A stretch of DNA of 64,000 nt. Origin: Brachynemurus nebulosus. Lineage: Eukaryota; Arthropoda; Insecta; Neuroptera; Myrmeleontidae. Below the pieces are notes generated by a model. That model did no database searches. It saw only the letters and a program-made list of their open reading frames with translations, and was not told where the DNA came from. Location: NCBI GenBank assembly GCA_035578155.1, contig JAPWDM010000006.1, positions 13,222,305-13,286,304 of the forward strand. Reading direction: 5' to 3'. The stretch's first letter is position 1, and every line of letters begins with the position of its first letter. Shown here piece after piece: positions 10,682-22,995 of this stretch. The translations under genes and the position numbers were made by a program.

Positions 10682-12381
10682 TAAGACGAATTCAACGACA
10701 CCTTTTTTACCAAAATCCATCAAGTTGTTTAGGCTGCAGGCTGCGCCACAGTAACAGATATAGGGTCTATTGAATAAAAAGAAGTATTTGCTTTTATTTC
10801 CCATTTTTTAGGTCTTTACTTATGATCAGTTGAATAAAAACCGAAGTGATTACTTAAAAAAAGAGTTTACTTATATCAAATACGTAAACTCAAATTATTT
10901 CCAGTATTTACTTAGTGTGGAAGTATTTACTGAGATTTTTCCAGTTAGAACTTTTTTAGCTTAACAATAATACTAAACATTAACCCACAAAATCTCGTAA
11001 ACAATAATTCCACATTTACAGCTTTAAATTTTGTAAAAATCATCAAAAAATTACTGTTCAATTTCAAATGAAAAATTGGCGCGAAAAACAACTCATTGTA
11101 TTGATGCACGTACTGACGTCACAATTTTAATACAAACGCACGTCAGAAATATATTAAGAAAGAATATAGAATTATTGAAAATAAAACATAATTTTGCTTG
11201 GTAGATGAAAATTATTTATTAAAATCGACATGTAAGTGTTTACAAATTGTGACGTCATTTTGATTTAATCGCGCTTTTTCAATCATTTGAATCGTTACTG
11301 AAAATTAATGATTTTCAGAAATAAATACCAAATATTTTTGTGTTTCACCATAAAAATCAAATTTATATTAAAATTTTTGAAAAATCTCCAACATGGCTTG
11401 TTAATTATAATGATTTATTTGAATTTTTGAAATTTTTTGAAGATGTAAGAGAAACTAAAAACGAATTTTACAAGACTAAAATCAAGATTAAGATTAAAAT
11501 GCTTCGAACATGGACGGAATATCTTCTCGAGCCATTCCGAGCCTTTTCGGATACAAGCGCGGGAAACCAGGCATTATAGAAATAGGAATATTTGCTTTCT
11601 CACTGTGGTTATTAATGGGTTTGTAAAAGGCACATGACTATCTTATATAATATATACAATCAACAGAAAAAAATGTGAAAATTATTTTGAAAATTCATAT
11701 CATGTGATCGTCTCTCGACTGATGCTGTCCTCATAATCAATTTTCCGAAAAAAAAATGACTGACGATTAACTAATTTCAGTATCAAGGAATGAAAGAAAA
11801 ATTGGCAGACCCGTATAAATATTTCGATTAAAATTGTAACCAATAATTTAATATTACTCCCGCGGCCGTCTTTACACGGTCTTTTTTCATACAATTTTTC
11901 ATGAAATTCGGTGTTGTTCCTGAATTACGGTTCCCTTCAAAGTAAAAATTTTTTTTTTTAGTGAAATTAAACGTAAAACTGTTTATTCATTTTTGTAGAA
12001 ACGAATAAACACCTGACAACATCAGATAATTGTACTATTAGTATTCAAATGGAAAAAAGCTATCTCTTAAGTTACCTGTGACAATAATACTTCCGTACAT
12101 ACATTTTTATATACATTATTTGCGGAATTCAAATAGGTCACTATAAATATGTTTTTAATAATAAATTATCAAACGTTTAAAGTTTTTGAAAAATTTTATT
12201 AGGCAATAAAAACTGATTCAAAACTGAATATTTTATGTTGTCAAGGTCATTTTAATTAAATTTTATTGCCACTAAATCAATATTTACTAAAAATAATAAT
12301 TTTTATAAATTCCAACCCAGACAAGTTTTATTTTCTTTTTTTCTGAATATCTTTTTGTTTGTTTACAAAAATTAAGGAAGT
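10682..12381. other. AT-rich noncoding stretch with one weak inverted repeat
   Basis: At about 11075-11290 the sequence TGACGTCACAATTT (near 11113) is mirrored by AAATTGTGACGTCA (near 11245), with further matches outward (GGCGCGAAAAAC against GCGCTTTTTC). This suggests a small foldback element. The remainder, including short frames at 11340-11579 and 11700-11894, has no recognisable content. Confidence 0.4.
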
Positions 12382-12515
12382 TATTTGTGTATTAAGAGCG
12401 CAAAATGGTGGTTTGCCGCTCGACTGAGAATGTTGACGTGCGACGCCGCCAGGCGGAGCGCGTTAATCTCATGAGAGCGGCAAGTCATTTTGTGCTCGAA
12501 TTACACACAAAATTT
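12382..12515. repeat. foldback hairpin, GC-rich core
   Basis: The arms AGAGCGCAAAATGGTGGTTT plus GCCGCTC (left) and GAGAGCGGCAAGTCATTTTG plus TGCTC (right) are inverted. They extend outward through GTGTATT and AATTACAC. The loop is GC-rich (GACGCCGCCAGGCGGAGCGC). It is comparable in layout to the family G hairpins. Confidence 0.65.
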
Positions 12516-13495
12516 TTTCTACAATCTTATAAAAAAATTTTTTTATTTAAAAGATACTTGAAAAAATAATAATGGACGTTAATATTTACTTTAATATTAT
12601 AATTTTTGCAGCTTCAGAAATATTTGGAGGTGTACTTGAGCAATCACTGTCACTATTACATATTTCCATCATATATGTACATATTTTTTTAAATTTTTTA
12701 TTCAAATTATTTATTAATTATAGTTATTTATTATTTTTAATTAATATTTTGCAGTTATTTTGAAATTTATTTGTTACGATAGAAAATATAAACAACGCCT
12801 ACCCGATTTGTAATTAAATATACGTTGAGCGAGCGACAAAGTATTACTTTTCCGCTTTAAAGCGCAAAGTAGAAATTTGTTGCTCGGCAACGAGAGTCTT
12901 CGGCAAATAGACATTTTGCGCTCTCTTCACAGAGCGCAAAAGCCATCTTTCCATTAAGATTGTAGAAAAATATTTTTAATCAACAAGTAACTTTTAAAAA
13001 TTATTACCATAGAAAAAAGTCGCAAGCTACTGAAATTTTAACTGTATTTTTACAGATTTTAAAAATTTAAGCTTGCGGAATTAAAAAATTTAAAGAATTT
13101 AACACAAAAGCAATTTTCACCCTCTGTTATATTTTTCTAGATTCCTCCCGAGCTTTATGTATCGTTTCCCTAGCAAAAACATACATCTCCCCAACATAGA
13201 AACTCTTCGTTACATCATGTGTACCGTGTCGGGACCGGTCTTGGTGTAGTGGCTTATAATTATTTTGGCATCTGCTTATAGGCATGCTTGTATTCACTCA
13301 CGTATAGTGAATATCAAAAATTGTGTTAGCAAAAGAGAAAAAAAAATAGTAGTCGACTACTACAAATCAAAAATAGCATATCCTGTTGGCATTTTGACAA
13401 TATTTTCTCATGTACAAGAGTCAGTATGGTGAACTATGAAAATACCTGCCCTACTCCGCCGCCTTGGTCGCGCGTCTACGCTTACAAGCTACTTA
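12516..13495. other. noncoding stretch with a second GC-rich inverted patch
   Basis: Near 12835-12960 there are repeated AGCGCAAA, GCTCGGCAACGAG and TTTGCGCTCTC motifs that partly mirror the 12.4-kb hairpin. ATTGTAGAAAAA near 12958 also mirrors TTCTACAATC near 12519. The two patches may be ends of one old element of about 580 bp. No gene is visible. Confidence 0.4.
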
Positions 13496-13744
13496 AGCCG
13501 GGTCTACATATAACGAACGAATGCGAACAAACGTAAACGAATGGTAGACGAACAAACACGAATGAACAATTAATGTAGACGTAGTTACGAAAGCGAACAA
13601 ACACGAACGAACAGTTTCGAACACTCACGAATGTTTTCCATTTGTTGTTGGTACATCAAAGAAAAGATTCGTTCGTGTTTGTTTGTGTCTGTCAGATGTG
13701 GACGACTGGACGATTAAAAATTATTAAAAAAGTCTCTAGAAGCC

Positions 13745-14085
13745 AAAAATGACATTCACTAAAATTTATATAACTCTCGAACGAAAAATACTGATTTTAC
13801 GAAATTTGGTAAAAATATTGGAAGTCCAAAAAGTCAGACACGTCCGATGCCCGGAATGGATTTTTAGGCATTTTTGCCTAAAAAAATTTTTGTGGAAAAG
13901 GTGAGTTGTTTGTCCAAATTTCCTCAAGTTTTTGCCGTATTTTCTTACACTGTTGGAAAGAGCACAGAATAAGCACATAAAAAGGATTTTTGACAAATAA
14001 TTCTGTCAAGTAGTTTCCGAGAAAAACTAATTTTTGTAAACGGGCATTCGCTATATTATGCAGGATACTGCGACAGGGGTATTCT
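13745..14085 (+). repeat. family A, copy 2 (5' truncated)
   Basis: It begins around CATTCACTAAAATTTATATA and has almost no TA tract before AACTCTCGAACGAAAAA. It continues through the family body to CATTCGCTATATTATGCAGG and GCGACAGGGGTATT. The 5' third is absent. It lies inside the Harbinger element at 13496-14834. The frame 13766-13996 is part of the repeat. Confidence 0.75.
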
Positions 14086-14204
14086 CTTTTTTTAACACAA
14101 ATTAATATAAATATTATTAAAAATCAACATGAGAAAAAATTTTTAGTAACAAATTTATTTACATGTTATAAAACATCGGAGAACAAAAAAAGTATACAGT
14201 ATGC

Positions 14205-14311
14205 TCAACTTTGCATAGGCAGAGCAAATTGTTCGAAAAGTTGTATTGCTTGGCGGGCCGCATGAAAGCTTCCAAGGGGCCGCAGTTGCCGACCTCTGTT
14301 TTAGATAATTT
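14205..14311 (-). mobile_element. hAT-like terminus
   Basis: On the minus strand from about 14300 the sequence reads CAGAGGTCGGCAACTGCGGC, then CCCTTGGAAGC and CATGCGGCCCGCC, a start typical of a hAT group. The other end was not found. It abuts and probably truncates the transposase relic. Confidence 0.5.
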
Positions 14312-14637
14312 TTACAAAATTACCAGAAAAAGAAATGACGTGTGGGAATCTTTGGAGGGAAATTTGATTAACAGAAATTGCAATGTGTAATACCACTGAA
14401 GTCTTTCTTTAATAAGAGGAATTGCTTTCCGATAATAAGTATATATATTTTGTTTAGATATTTTTGGTCCAACTATTTCATTTAACTTTTCGAAATCTAA
14501 CGGTGATGATCTTGTAAAATTTCCAAAAAATTAGGAATTTTCACAAATTAAATCAGTTAGTAAATTAGAGGCATTATAATGAGATTTGCTTTTATGAAAC
14601 AAAACCATCTACCAACATCTTTTTGATTTGTTGGTTT
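14312..14637 (-). pseudogene. PIF/Harbinger transposase fragment
   Basis: A single minus-strand frame of about 108 codons is broken by only two stops. In order it shows RCW.MVLFHKSKSHYNASNLL, then GNFTRSSPLDFEKLNEIVGP, KISKQNIYTYYRKAIPLIKE, RLQWYYTLQFLL and DSHTSFLFL. This matches the N-terminal and central part of Harbinger (HARBI1-like) nucleases: the F.R.SP..FE.L...GPKISK block, then the RKAIP..ERL..TL.FLATGDS block. The catalytic triad region beyond it is lost where the hAT-like insertion begins. It is non-functional, and it shows that the host element once belonged to an autonomous family. Confidence 0.88.
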
Positions 14638-14837
14638 TTAAAGATCGCATGATAAAATTGGCGTCATACGGTGGCGATAACTTGCCATTTCAAAATTTAT
14701 TAAACTTATTTAAAAAAATTATTGTATAGCCGGAACATAAACGAACACCAACGAATTGACGTTAACTGCTCATTCGTGTTCGTTTGTGTTTGTTCATGTT
14801 CGTTCGCGTTCGTTTGTTATATGTAGACCCGGCTTTA

Positions 14838-15253
14838 CAAACAAACGTTCACGTTCGCACTGAGCACAGAACACGTTGTAGCGCGTATCTTAGATCAGTT
14901 CGCACATGCTGTACATACAAAACATTTTTATTATGATTACAATTCATTTTTCACGCCTCAAATTAGTTACGCTAATTTTCACTAAATATTTATCACCATT
15001 TTGTTGTATATACTTATTTCGTGCATATTTATTTACATATTTACATGGGTGTCGTTCGTTAGTTTTTTTTTTTTTTTTTTTGGCAATTTTATTTTTATAT
15101 ACTGATGACTTATTTGTTATACAGGTGATTTTCTTTTAGAAAGGTGGACTTTTATCGAAAGGTAGCTAGCGGGGTTGAAACGAATTTTTGGCCCAATGTG
15201 ATCCACCCATATATTTTGTCCTACTTGTTTGATTTGAATGATATTTTAGTATA
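14838..15253. other. AT-rich noncoding stretch
   Basis: No gene, RNA or repeat boundary recognised. A T-homopolymer run lies near 15061-15080. Confidence 0.45.
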
Positions 15254-15785
15254 TAGCGTAAAAACCCTCTTTTTTATGCGGTCCTTTTTTGTGCGATTTT
15301 TTTATACGGTTTGTAAGAAATGGCCATTAAAATGTATAATGTGAATCAAAATCACGAGACAGTGAGAAACAATTACTATAACAACTTTCTTTGATAAAAA
15401 TACTTTTTAACGGCTTTTAAGCATTTAATCAATACATTGCATAAGAACATAAGTTATTGCATCATTTAATTTTGTTACAGATGTATTTTTGAAAATTTTC
15501 ATAATGTTATAAAATTTAAATAAAATATTTAATGTTTCTACGTGTAAATGAATGCTTTATCTTGTTTATAGAAGCAACTTCTAGGTTTTGAGCGTTTTGA
15601 GTGATGTTTTTTCGATGAAACTTTTTTTATGCGGTCCCAACGAACCGCATAAAAAAAGTTTTTTGTACAATCTGGATCGAACTATACATTTTATAGCTAT
15701 TTATGACATTTTTGAATATATATTTTTTTTTTGTGCGATTTTTTTTATGCGGTCCCTATCCACCGCACAAAAAAGAGTTCAGCTG
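15254..15785 (+). mobile_element. family E pogo-like MITE, copy 1
   Basis: Both ends carry CTCTTTTTTATGCGGTCC-type sequence: the left runs CCCTCTTTTTTATGCGGTCC, and the right reverse-complements to CAGCTGAACTCTTTTTTGTG. TA follows the right end. An internal small hairpin (TATGCGGTCCCAACGAACCGCATA) lies at about 15630. No coding remnant is visible. Related pieces lie at 17407-17505, 20635-20903 and 23175-23270. Confidence 0.7.
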
Positions 15786-15799
15786 TACTCGAACGCGAT

Positions 15800-15980
15800 T
15801 CAATGCTCGAACAGTTTTGATATTTATCGATTTTTTTCAGAAATAATTTCATTAATATATAAAATATCAAAACTGTGTTAAAAAGTGTTAAGACCTTTTT
15901 AATGTATCTATCACCGTAAATAATAAACAAATATGGAATATCATAAAGTAACGCTCAAATCTATTAATATCTATGACCGT
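15800..15980. repeat. fragment shared with families F and J
   Basis: AACAGTTTTGATATTTATCG to ATCAAAACTGTG (about 15808-15880) resembles the inner part of the family F MITE. Positions 15918-15975 (GTAAATAATAAACAAATATG, then AAGTAACGCTCAAATCTATT) are the reverse complement of the lead sequence of family J at 47.0 and 57.2 kb. Confidence 0.6.
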
Positions 15981-17406
15981 TTTCGCTACGTAAGCGGTGA
16001 AAGGTCAAAAAATGCTATTCATAAATTTTCAGTATTAGAATAAATACGAATAAACCAGTTATTTAATATGCAGAGTTGCCAGACTGCTTCGATTCAGTTG
16101 CTTGAAATTGGTGTATTTATTAAAATACTATAATTTCTCTGATGATATCTTCAATTCAAAGCGATCAACAAATAATTCAATTTTTTCTTTACATTCAGAA
16201 CTTATTAATCTTTCTTTCCCTAGTTTTTTATTAAATTCTGTCGAGTCATTATATTGTTAAATACAAAACAAGGGTACGTAGGCAGAATTTTGAGATCTAA
16301 TACATGGAGTAGATACAAACTTTAACCCTAATTATCTTAACTCAGAAGCGATCAATCTTTCCCAAATTACAAGGACAATCAGATATAGTATTCTTCTTTA
16401 TACTATTAAAATTTGAAACTATTCTGTCGAAAAGTTGAATGTCGCGGTAACTACCTTAAAGGTAAGTCAAAACATAACAAAATAAGATAAGAAACAGTAA
16501 GATACAGGAGCACAAATGGTTGAAAAAATGTTGTCTTGTAAAATTATTTTAGAAAATCTTTCGAAATACATTATTTAGATACTTAAGGTTGATAAATTAA
16601 GAGTCAATCCGCCTTTCCACAAGCGTTGAATTTAAAGAAGAAGAGTGAAAGGAGTTTTTCTTGGTTTTGACTTCATCAACGCCCAAAACGAACAAAACAA
16701 CCATCTAGAAAAAATTTTTAAACCAATACTCAGCTGACGATATGTGGTACAACACTCTTGAACTGGACTCAAATATAGTAAAATTTTTGAGGAAATTTTT
16801 TTTTTACTAACTGAAATATTTTGAATTTTCGCCAATTAGCGTTTGATAAATTAAGAAACAAGTTATTTCTTGCGTCACTGGTGACGTCGTCATTTTTGAA
16901 AAATCATTTTTGTCTCGAACGCCGTCGATTGCGCGCCACAAAAAAATTTTTATTTTCACTAAAAATAGAAAAAGATATTTTTGAAAAATTTTATTATATG
17001 TACGTACTTTCGTGTTAAAACAAAAAGATACTTTGAATTCGTGTTAGCTTCGATCTTCTTTATCTTAGTTTTCTTAGTTCAATAATGTCTACCGAATGCT
17101 ATTATTAGTTACTGTTGAACTTGATGTTTTGTCTAATTGGTCCCGCCTATTTACGATATAAATTTATTAAAATAATAGGGAGGTCTACCATTTAATAAAT
17201 ACCTATTATATGGATAATTTTTTTTCCTTTATAATTATTTGTAAAATCATTTGACTATGCTCTTTGCAATTAAACCACGCCTTTGAGGTGTTGCACTATT
17301 TCATAATATTAATTAATAAAAAAAAGTATGACATACCGTAATTAGAAAATAAATAAATAAAGGAAATCTTATAGGATAAATGTCCTTCCTCGTCAACAAT
17401 AAAATT
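15981..17406. other. AT-rich noncoding stretch
   Basis: No gene or repeat boundary could be supported. Short frames at 16632-16835 and 16821-17018 have no recognisable motif and AT-driven composition. Confidence 0.45.
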
Positions 17407-18830
17407 TTTAGGTGGTGGATAGGGACCGCATAAAAAAATACATAATTCAAAAACTTCATCAATGGCTATAAAAAGTATAGTTTGCTCCCAGATTGTAAAA
17501 AATAATATTTTTGCAATTCCGGGACTAAAAGACATGATTTAGTTCCTCATAATAGGGAGTAAAGTGTCACTTTTAGTCCCAAGGGACTAAAATAGTATAT
17601 TGTGCAATAAGTGCGGGCAATCGACAATCCCGCACGAGTCGCACATACTATTTTTTATTACGAATTTCACATACTTTTTTCTATTATTATCACTATTTTT
17701 GACATTTTTATTACTTTTTAAAATAATATTTTTAAGTGTTCGTCTTTTTTTTTTCTGAATTAATTATTGCTTAAATTACTTTGTGGTGGTTTCTATAGAA
17801 ATAATTATGAAATATTTATTAAATGAAAAATCAAGAGGCGGCTTTGCGTGTTTTATTGTCAATTTGCGTGTGGAAAGTTACACACGCAAAAAAGTATGCG
17901 GGAAGAGTACAGTGGGCAAACAGCTATTTTGTGTACAGAAATGTGTGCGCCAAGTTAGTACTTCTCCCGCATGATGCGTTGCTAGGTAATAGAAAATAAT
18001 AAACAAATTTAAACTTGTAGATAAAGACAAACACTATATTGTATTGTACAATTCGATTGATTTATCCTCACTATACTTGATCGAATATTATTACATACAA
18101 TTTGAATGACATTTAAATAATTTCTTTTAATTTTTCTAATTTTAAATTATTTGGAATTGCAAAAAATAGTATATATACACCACAGGACTAAAGTGTTTTT
18201 TTTTCATTCCTCGTGTGATTTGTTGCTCTCGGGCCTTTACACGCCCTCTGGCAACAAACTTCACACTCGGCGTTAAAATTCACACTTTAATCGCTTGGTG
18301 TATAACGTACTATTTTGCAATTCCGGGACTAGAAGACATGATTTAGTTCCTCATAATAAAGAGTAAAGTATCAGTTTTAGTCCCAACGGACAAAAAATAT
18401 TTTTGCTCCCGCTTTTAAGTCAAACAACTAGCAAAATTTTATAGAGCATCATAAATCAACACGCGAAATTTAATTTAAATAAAGTTGCTAGGTAACTTAA
18501 AATAATAAACAAATTCAAACTTGTAGATAAAGACAAACAGTTATTATTGTATTGCCTAAATTTGATTGGTTTATCAAAAGTATATTTCATGTAATATTAT
18601 TTCATACAATTTAAATGACATTTAAATAATTTTTTTCTTAATAATTTTAAATTATCGGGAATTGCAAAAAATAATATATACTCCACAGGACAAAAGTGTA
18701 TTTTTTTTTATCCCTAGTGTGAATTGTTGCCCTCAGGCCTTTACAGACCCTTTCGCAACAAATTTCACACTCAAGATTAAAAGTCACAATTTAGTCCCTT
18801 GGTGTAGGTATAATATACTATTTTTAAGGA
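17407..18830. repeat. composite of family E, family G and a tandem-duplicated unit
   Basis: Positions 17407-17505 are a family E piece (minus). A unit starting TTTTGCAATTCCGGGACTA at about 17511 is repeated from about 18314. Both copies also share GTTGCTAGGTAA followed by AATAATAAACAAATT (17981, 18483), GTAGATAAAGACAAACA, and TTGTTGC..GGGCCTTTACA..CCCT..GCAACAAA. The first copy holds a short family G piece (17577-17790) and a hairpin with arms GCGGGAAGAGTAC and GTACTTCTCCCGC (17899-17970). Within the unit, GGAATTGCAAAAAATAGTAT at about 18154 is mirrored by ACTATTTTGCAATTCC at about 18310. Confidence 0.65.
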
Positions 18831-20257
18831 AATATTTTATTTTATTTATTTATTTTTTTTGTAAGGAAACTGGAATAATTTGTCATTTGTAAGTAGCTTG
18901 AATATATACATATATTAAATATTTATATTTTTTTAAACTTTAAATTTCATATGGCAATTATTATACGTATGATCCTGAGATTTCCCGAACATCAAATTTC
19001 AGGTACGGAAGGCCGTCCCTAAATTTTTATATCCATTCTCCAATAGATATGGGCAAATCACCTCAAGAAATTAAGAACAATTTTCTTTGTTGCATATAAT
19101 ATACAAAATTTCATGTCCGTACAGGCCGGAAAATGTGTAGAAATTGACAAAAACACGACGAAATTTTATACGATTTTCGAAATTTTATTTTCGGAATTCC
19201 GAAAAATTCAATCCGTTCAAATATTTTATCAAGCAATTCCCGTTATAGAAATTGCACTTTACGGTGAATCGATCAGTACTGACAAATTTGTGACAAATGA
19301 ATTACTGAGTCTATTTTTTTCTCTATAAGTTAAATTTTATAATACATGTAACAATATTAATATTTGATTATGGTTCAATCTTCTAATTTTAATAATTTTA
19401 AAAGTAATGAATTTGATTCTGGTAGTGACGTGTACGCACACATAATAACTAACACGTACACAAATATATTATGGGTGTATTAGTATAAAATGACATTTTT
19501 ATAGTTTTTTTTTCTCTTTATTACAATAACTAAACGTCCAATATTAAACAAAATAGTTTTTTAATGATTCAAAAACATAAAAGAAAATAATTTTCAATTT
19601 TTTAAATCTTAAAGTTGGTTTTTAATGACACAACTTACTTAAATACATACCACTGATTCACCTCTAATCATTCTTTGGCATTTACACGTACGTTAAAAAT
19701 TCTAACTTTGAAAATTTATTTCTTCTAAACTATACGTCAGAAATTATTCAAAATAGTGTCCAATGAATGCATCATATCTTTCTCTATAATATACTAAAAT
19801 TTCATATGCTAAACTTGGAAAATTTCAAGTGATCGATTCACCTTATTAAGTGTAAATAAACAAAATAAGTAAATAATTAATTAATGTGAAATATTCGAAT
19901 GAAAGCGAAATCGAACTTTTCGTTGTAGATCACACAAATATGTGGTTAGGAGTGGTAGGTGGTGGTTAGCCGTTTACTGATGACTGTATATTTGATGTAA
20001 TTAATGAACAGTGCCGGGATAATTCGTAAGTAATTTATCTTGAAGTGCATCGCAAGCTGCCTCAATAACATATACATACATAATATAAACAATTTGCCGG
20101 TGTAACAGGTGGCGGCATTACCGGCATCAGTCACAGCACCCACATACAGACAGACAGACAGACAGACAAACGTAGCAAGCTACTCGAATTCGTCGATACC
20201 GTGTGTATATTAGAATTTGTTGCCATTAAACACTTATGTATCATCTTTACGTAATTA
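18831..20257. other. AT-rich noncoding stretch with (CAGA)n
   Basis: No gene seen. A CAGACAGACAGACAGACA tract at about 20146-20170 ends in CAAACG. Such tracts often form the 3' tail of insect SINE/RTE-type retroelements, but no upstream body was recognised here. Confidence 0.45.
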
Positions 20258-20483
20258 ACGTAAAAGCCCCCATTATGGAACGGTATCTAATACTGGAACA
20301 GTTTTGACATTTACATATTATTAATGAAGTTATTTCTGAAAGAAACGTCTGATAACAAAAATTATTATTAATAGAATGATTGTTTTTCAATTTAAATTCA
20401 CCTCGCATTTAATGTTTCCTTACTTAAAGAAATAAATATGTAAATGTTCAGTATTAGATACCGTTCCATGGGGGCTTTTACGT
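20258..20483. mobile_element. family F MITE, copy 1
   Basis: The 226-bp element has long inverted ends: ACGTAAAAGCCCCCATTATG then GAACGGTATCTAATACTG on the left, and the mirrored sequence ending GGGGGCTTTTACGT on the right. TA follows on each side. It is almost wholly palindromic, so it can fold into a long hairpin. Copies lie at 33248-33488 and 42138-42386. Confidence 0.92.
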
Positions 20484-20634
20484 TACTTAATTACGATTTT
20501 AATTTTTACTTATGAGAGGTTTGTATTTCTATGAGTTAATACGATATTGTGTTTTTGGATTGGCAGTTCTTTGAGTTAAATTGCTTTTAAACAACAAATC
20601 GAAATTTTAGAAAACAAATACGGGGAATTTTTTT
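20484..20634. other. noncoding spacer
   Basis: AT-rich sequence between the family F and family E copies, with nothing recognised. Confidence 0.4.
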
Positions 20635-20903
20635 TTTAAAAAATCGCATAAAAAATAAATATATTCAAAAATATCATAAATAGCTATAAAAAGCTCAAAA
20701 TCTCACGATATCCTCAGAAGTTGCTTTTCTAAACAAGATAAAACATTAATTTACACGTGGGAACATTTTATTTCTTTTTTATAATATTACGAAAATTTTG
20801 AAAAATACATGTGTAAAAAAATGGCCATTTTTTACAAACCGCCTAAAAAAAAATCGCAAAAAAAACCGCACAAAAAAAGACCGCATAAAAAAGAGTTCAG
20901 CTG
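20635..20903 (-). mobile_element. family E pogo-like MITE, copy 2
   Basis: Minus-strand copy of the element at 15254-15785, with several internal matches (CAAACCGCC..AAAAATCGCA, AACAAGATAAAACATTAATT, CATAAATAGCTATAAAAAGC). It ends in GAGTTCAGCTG followed by TA. It is shorter than copy 1 because of an internal deletion. Confidence 0.7.
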
Positions 20904-21088
20904 TATATACAGATAAGTTTAGAGTATTGAAGATGATATTTGGGGTAAATCAGCAACTATAGAAATTCTAAAAAAGGTTTATATTATTAAAATGATTTAT
21001 ATTAATAAACTAAACATATTGTACATATTGTATTTCTAATTTTGCATATTAATTAGAAGTGTGTGGTCTTTAATATTAGTCGGGCGAG

Positions 21089-21089
<1 letters not shown>

Positions 21090-21173
<84 letters not shown>
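21090..21173. repeat. (TA)n microsatellite, about 84 bp
   Basis: Uninterrupted TA dinucleotides. The open frame reported over them is an artefact of the repeat. Confidence 0.95.
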
Positions 21174-21177
<4 letters not shown>

Positions 21178-21410
21178 AATGCGATGTTATTATTGTGGCG
21201 TCAAGGCAAACACAGAAACGACGTAGGGGAGGACTCCAAAAAAAAACAAGAAAAAATATGACGTGACTAAATATAGCTTCCCCATCAATATGTTTAAAAA
21301 TAAACTAACTTTCTACTACAACATTATTGTTCATGAATATCTTTTATTTTGATACGATTGGAAATTATTTTTTTGGATAATTCGGTTGTACCATTTGAAA
21401 AAATCTAAAA

Positions 21411-22916
21411 AAAAAAACGCCGTGAGCAGCGGGGCCCCATCACGGTAGTCGAATTTTCCCCTTCATCTTCGGTATTGAATGTCTACAAGCGAAATGTGAT
21501 TGAAAGTCTACAACCGAATTGTCATTTTGTTGGTTTCAAAACTGGTGATGAGTGTTCGGCTGATCGAGGCTTTAAAAAAAGGTTTTAAGTATTTAAGGGC
21601 TGTATCTCAGTAAATTTCAATTTTGTGCCGAAAACAGGTAGCAGAAAAAAAAGCCGACACAATTCGTACGAGGACATTCCTGCCCATGTTTATCCGCTAA
21701 TTGCCTTTATGTTTTAGTTTTAAATATTAAAAAAAGACCTTAAATAGTAAACTGGAAGGCCTTTATAAAGATATTTTTTCTTTCCAAAAAAATCCAAAAT
21801 TTCTTTTTTATAAATACTAAAAATTCAAAATTCCTAATTTATAAATAAACAGTGACTTTAATAACATTTTTAAATTACTTAATATGTACGTATTTCATTT
21901 GTCATAAAAGTAAGTTCACTTTTTTTTAAATTTTTTAAAATTACTATTCGCCTACTTGTATTTAGAATAAACATAATGCTTTTAAAACACATTTAACAAT
22001 AGCATTCAATTCCGATGTAAAAATGGGAGAAGTGGGGGGAAAAGTGATGTGGACTCCCTACAAGGTACTAGCTGGATACTAACTGAATACACGTACAAAA
22101 TTTCAGCCCTCTAGGTTTCCTTATGGAGTCTCTAGACGTGTTAGAAAACAAGCAAAAAAATTAAGGAAATATTGGCGTAAAAATCGTGGGGGTAAGGGTT
22201 AAAAGTTGAAACCTCCAAAAAACAGTGTCTGGCTATTAGCTTAACCTGTACACCAAATTTCAGCCCTCTAGGTTTATTTGGGGAGATTTTGACCCGAACG
22301 AAACTGTTAAAAAACAAGAAAAATCATGTTCTTTTGGGTATAAAAATGGTGGGGGTAGGGGTTAAAAGTCGAAACCCCCAAAAGGCACCCCCTTGATACT
22401 ATCTCAATCCGAATACAAAATTTCAGCCCTCTAGGTTTATTCGGGTGACCTGTGCGAGTGGTACAAACTTCGAAAACGTCGAAAATGCATGAAATTGTAG
22501 CTTAAAAATGAGGGGGGTGGGGGTAAAATATTAAAACCTCCAAAAAGCACAACCTAGGTACGAACTTTATCAACACACCAAATTTTAACCCTCTACGTTA
22601 ATTCTGGGGAGCTGGGGGCCTGTTAGATCCAGCGAAAATCGTTTTTCCCCCCTCTACTCCCACCATATCATCCTAGGAAGCTGAATTTTGGATATGTTGT
22701 AGATAATTGACCGAAACATTATTTAAAACCGATTTGGAAAAGTTTTATTGCTTTTCCGCCCCCCACCACCCCCTTAAAGGTCGGGTCCGAAAAAAAATTT
22801 GCCCAAAATTTGACCCCACTTTGATAGTATTGTTGTGCATCGGAATAAGCCCCACTTACCAAATTTCATCTCTTAACTTCCATAGGGGGGCCCTACACAT
22901 ATTAAAAGGTTGCGGG

Positions 22917-22995
<79 letters not shown>

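Larger units (their letters stand above)
13496..14834. mobile_element. PIF/Harbinger element with transposase relic
   Basis: The inverted ends begin AGCCGGGTCTACATATAACG on the left; the right end is the reverse complement, AGCCGGGTCTACATATAACA. TTA flanks both ends (13493-13495 and 14835-14837). Just inside, both ends carry repeated CGAACGAA, CGAACAAAC motifs. Two foreign insertions interrupt it: family A copy 2 and a hAT-like end. A minus-strand transposase fragment (14312-14637) confirms the superfamily. Confidence 0.9.

Noticed and set aside
21063..21266. Open frame over the TA tract (also 22707-23015, 24657-24917, 44844-45038, 54826-55240, 35383-35685)
   Set aside because: The frames consist largely of alternating Ile/Tyr from TA microsatellite and have no protein-like remainder.
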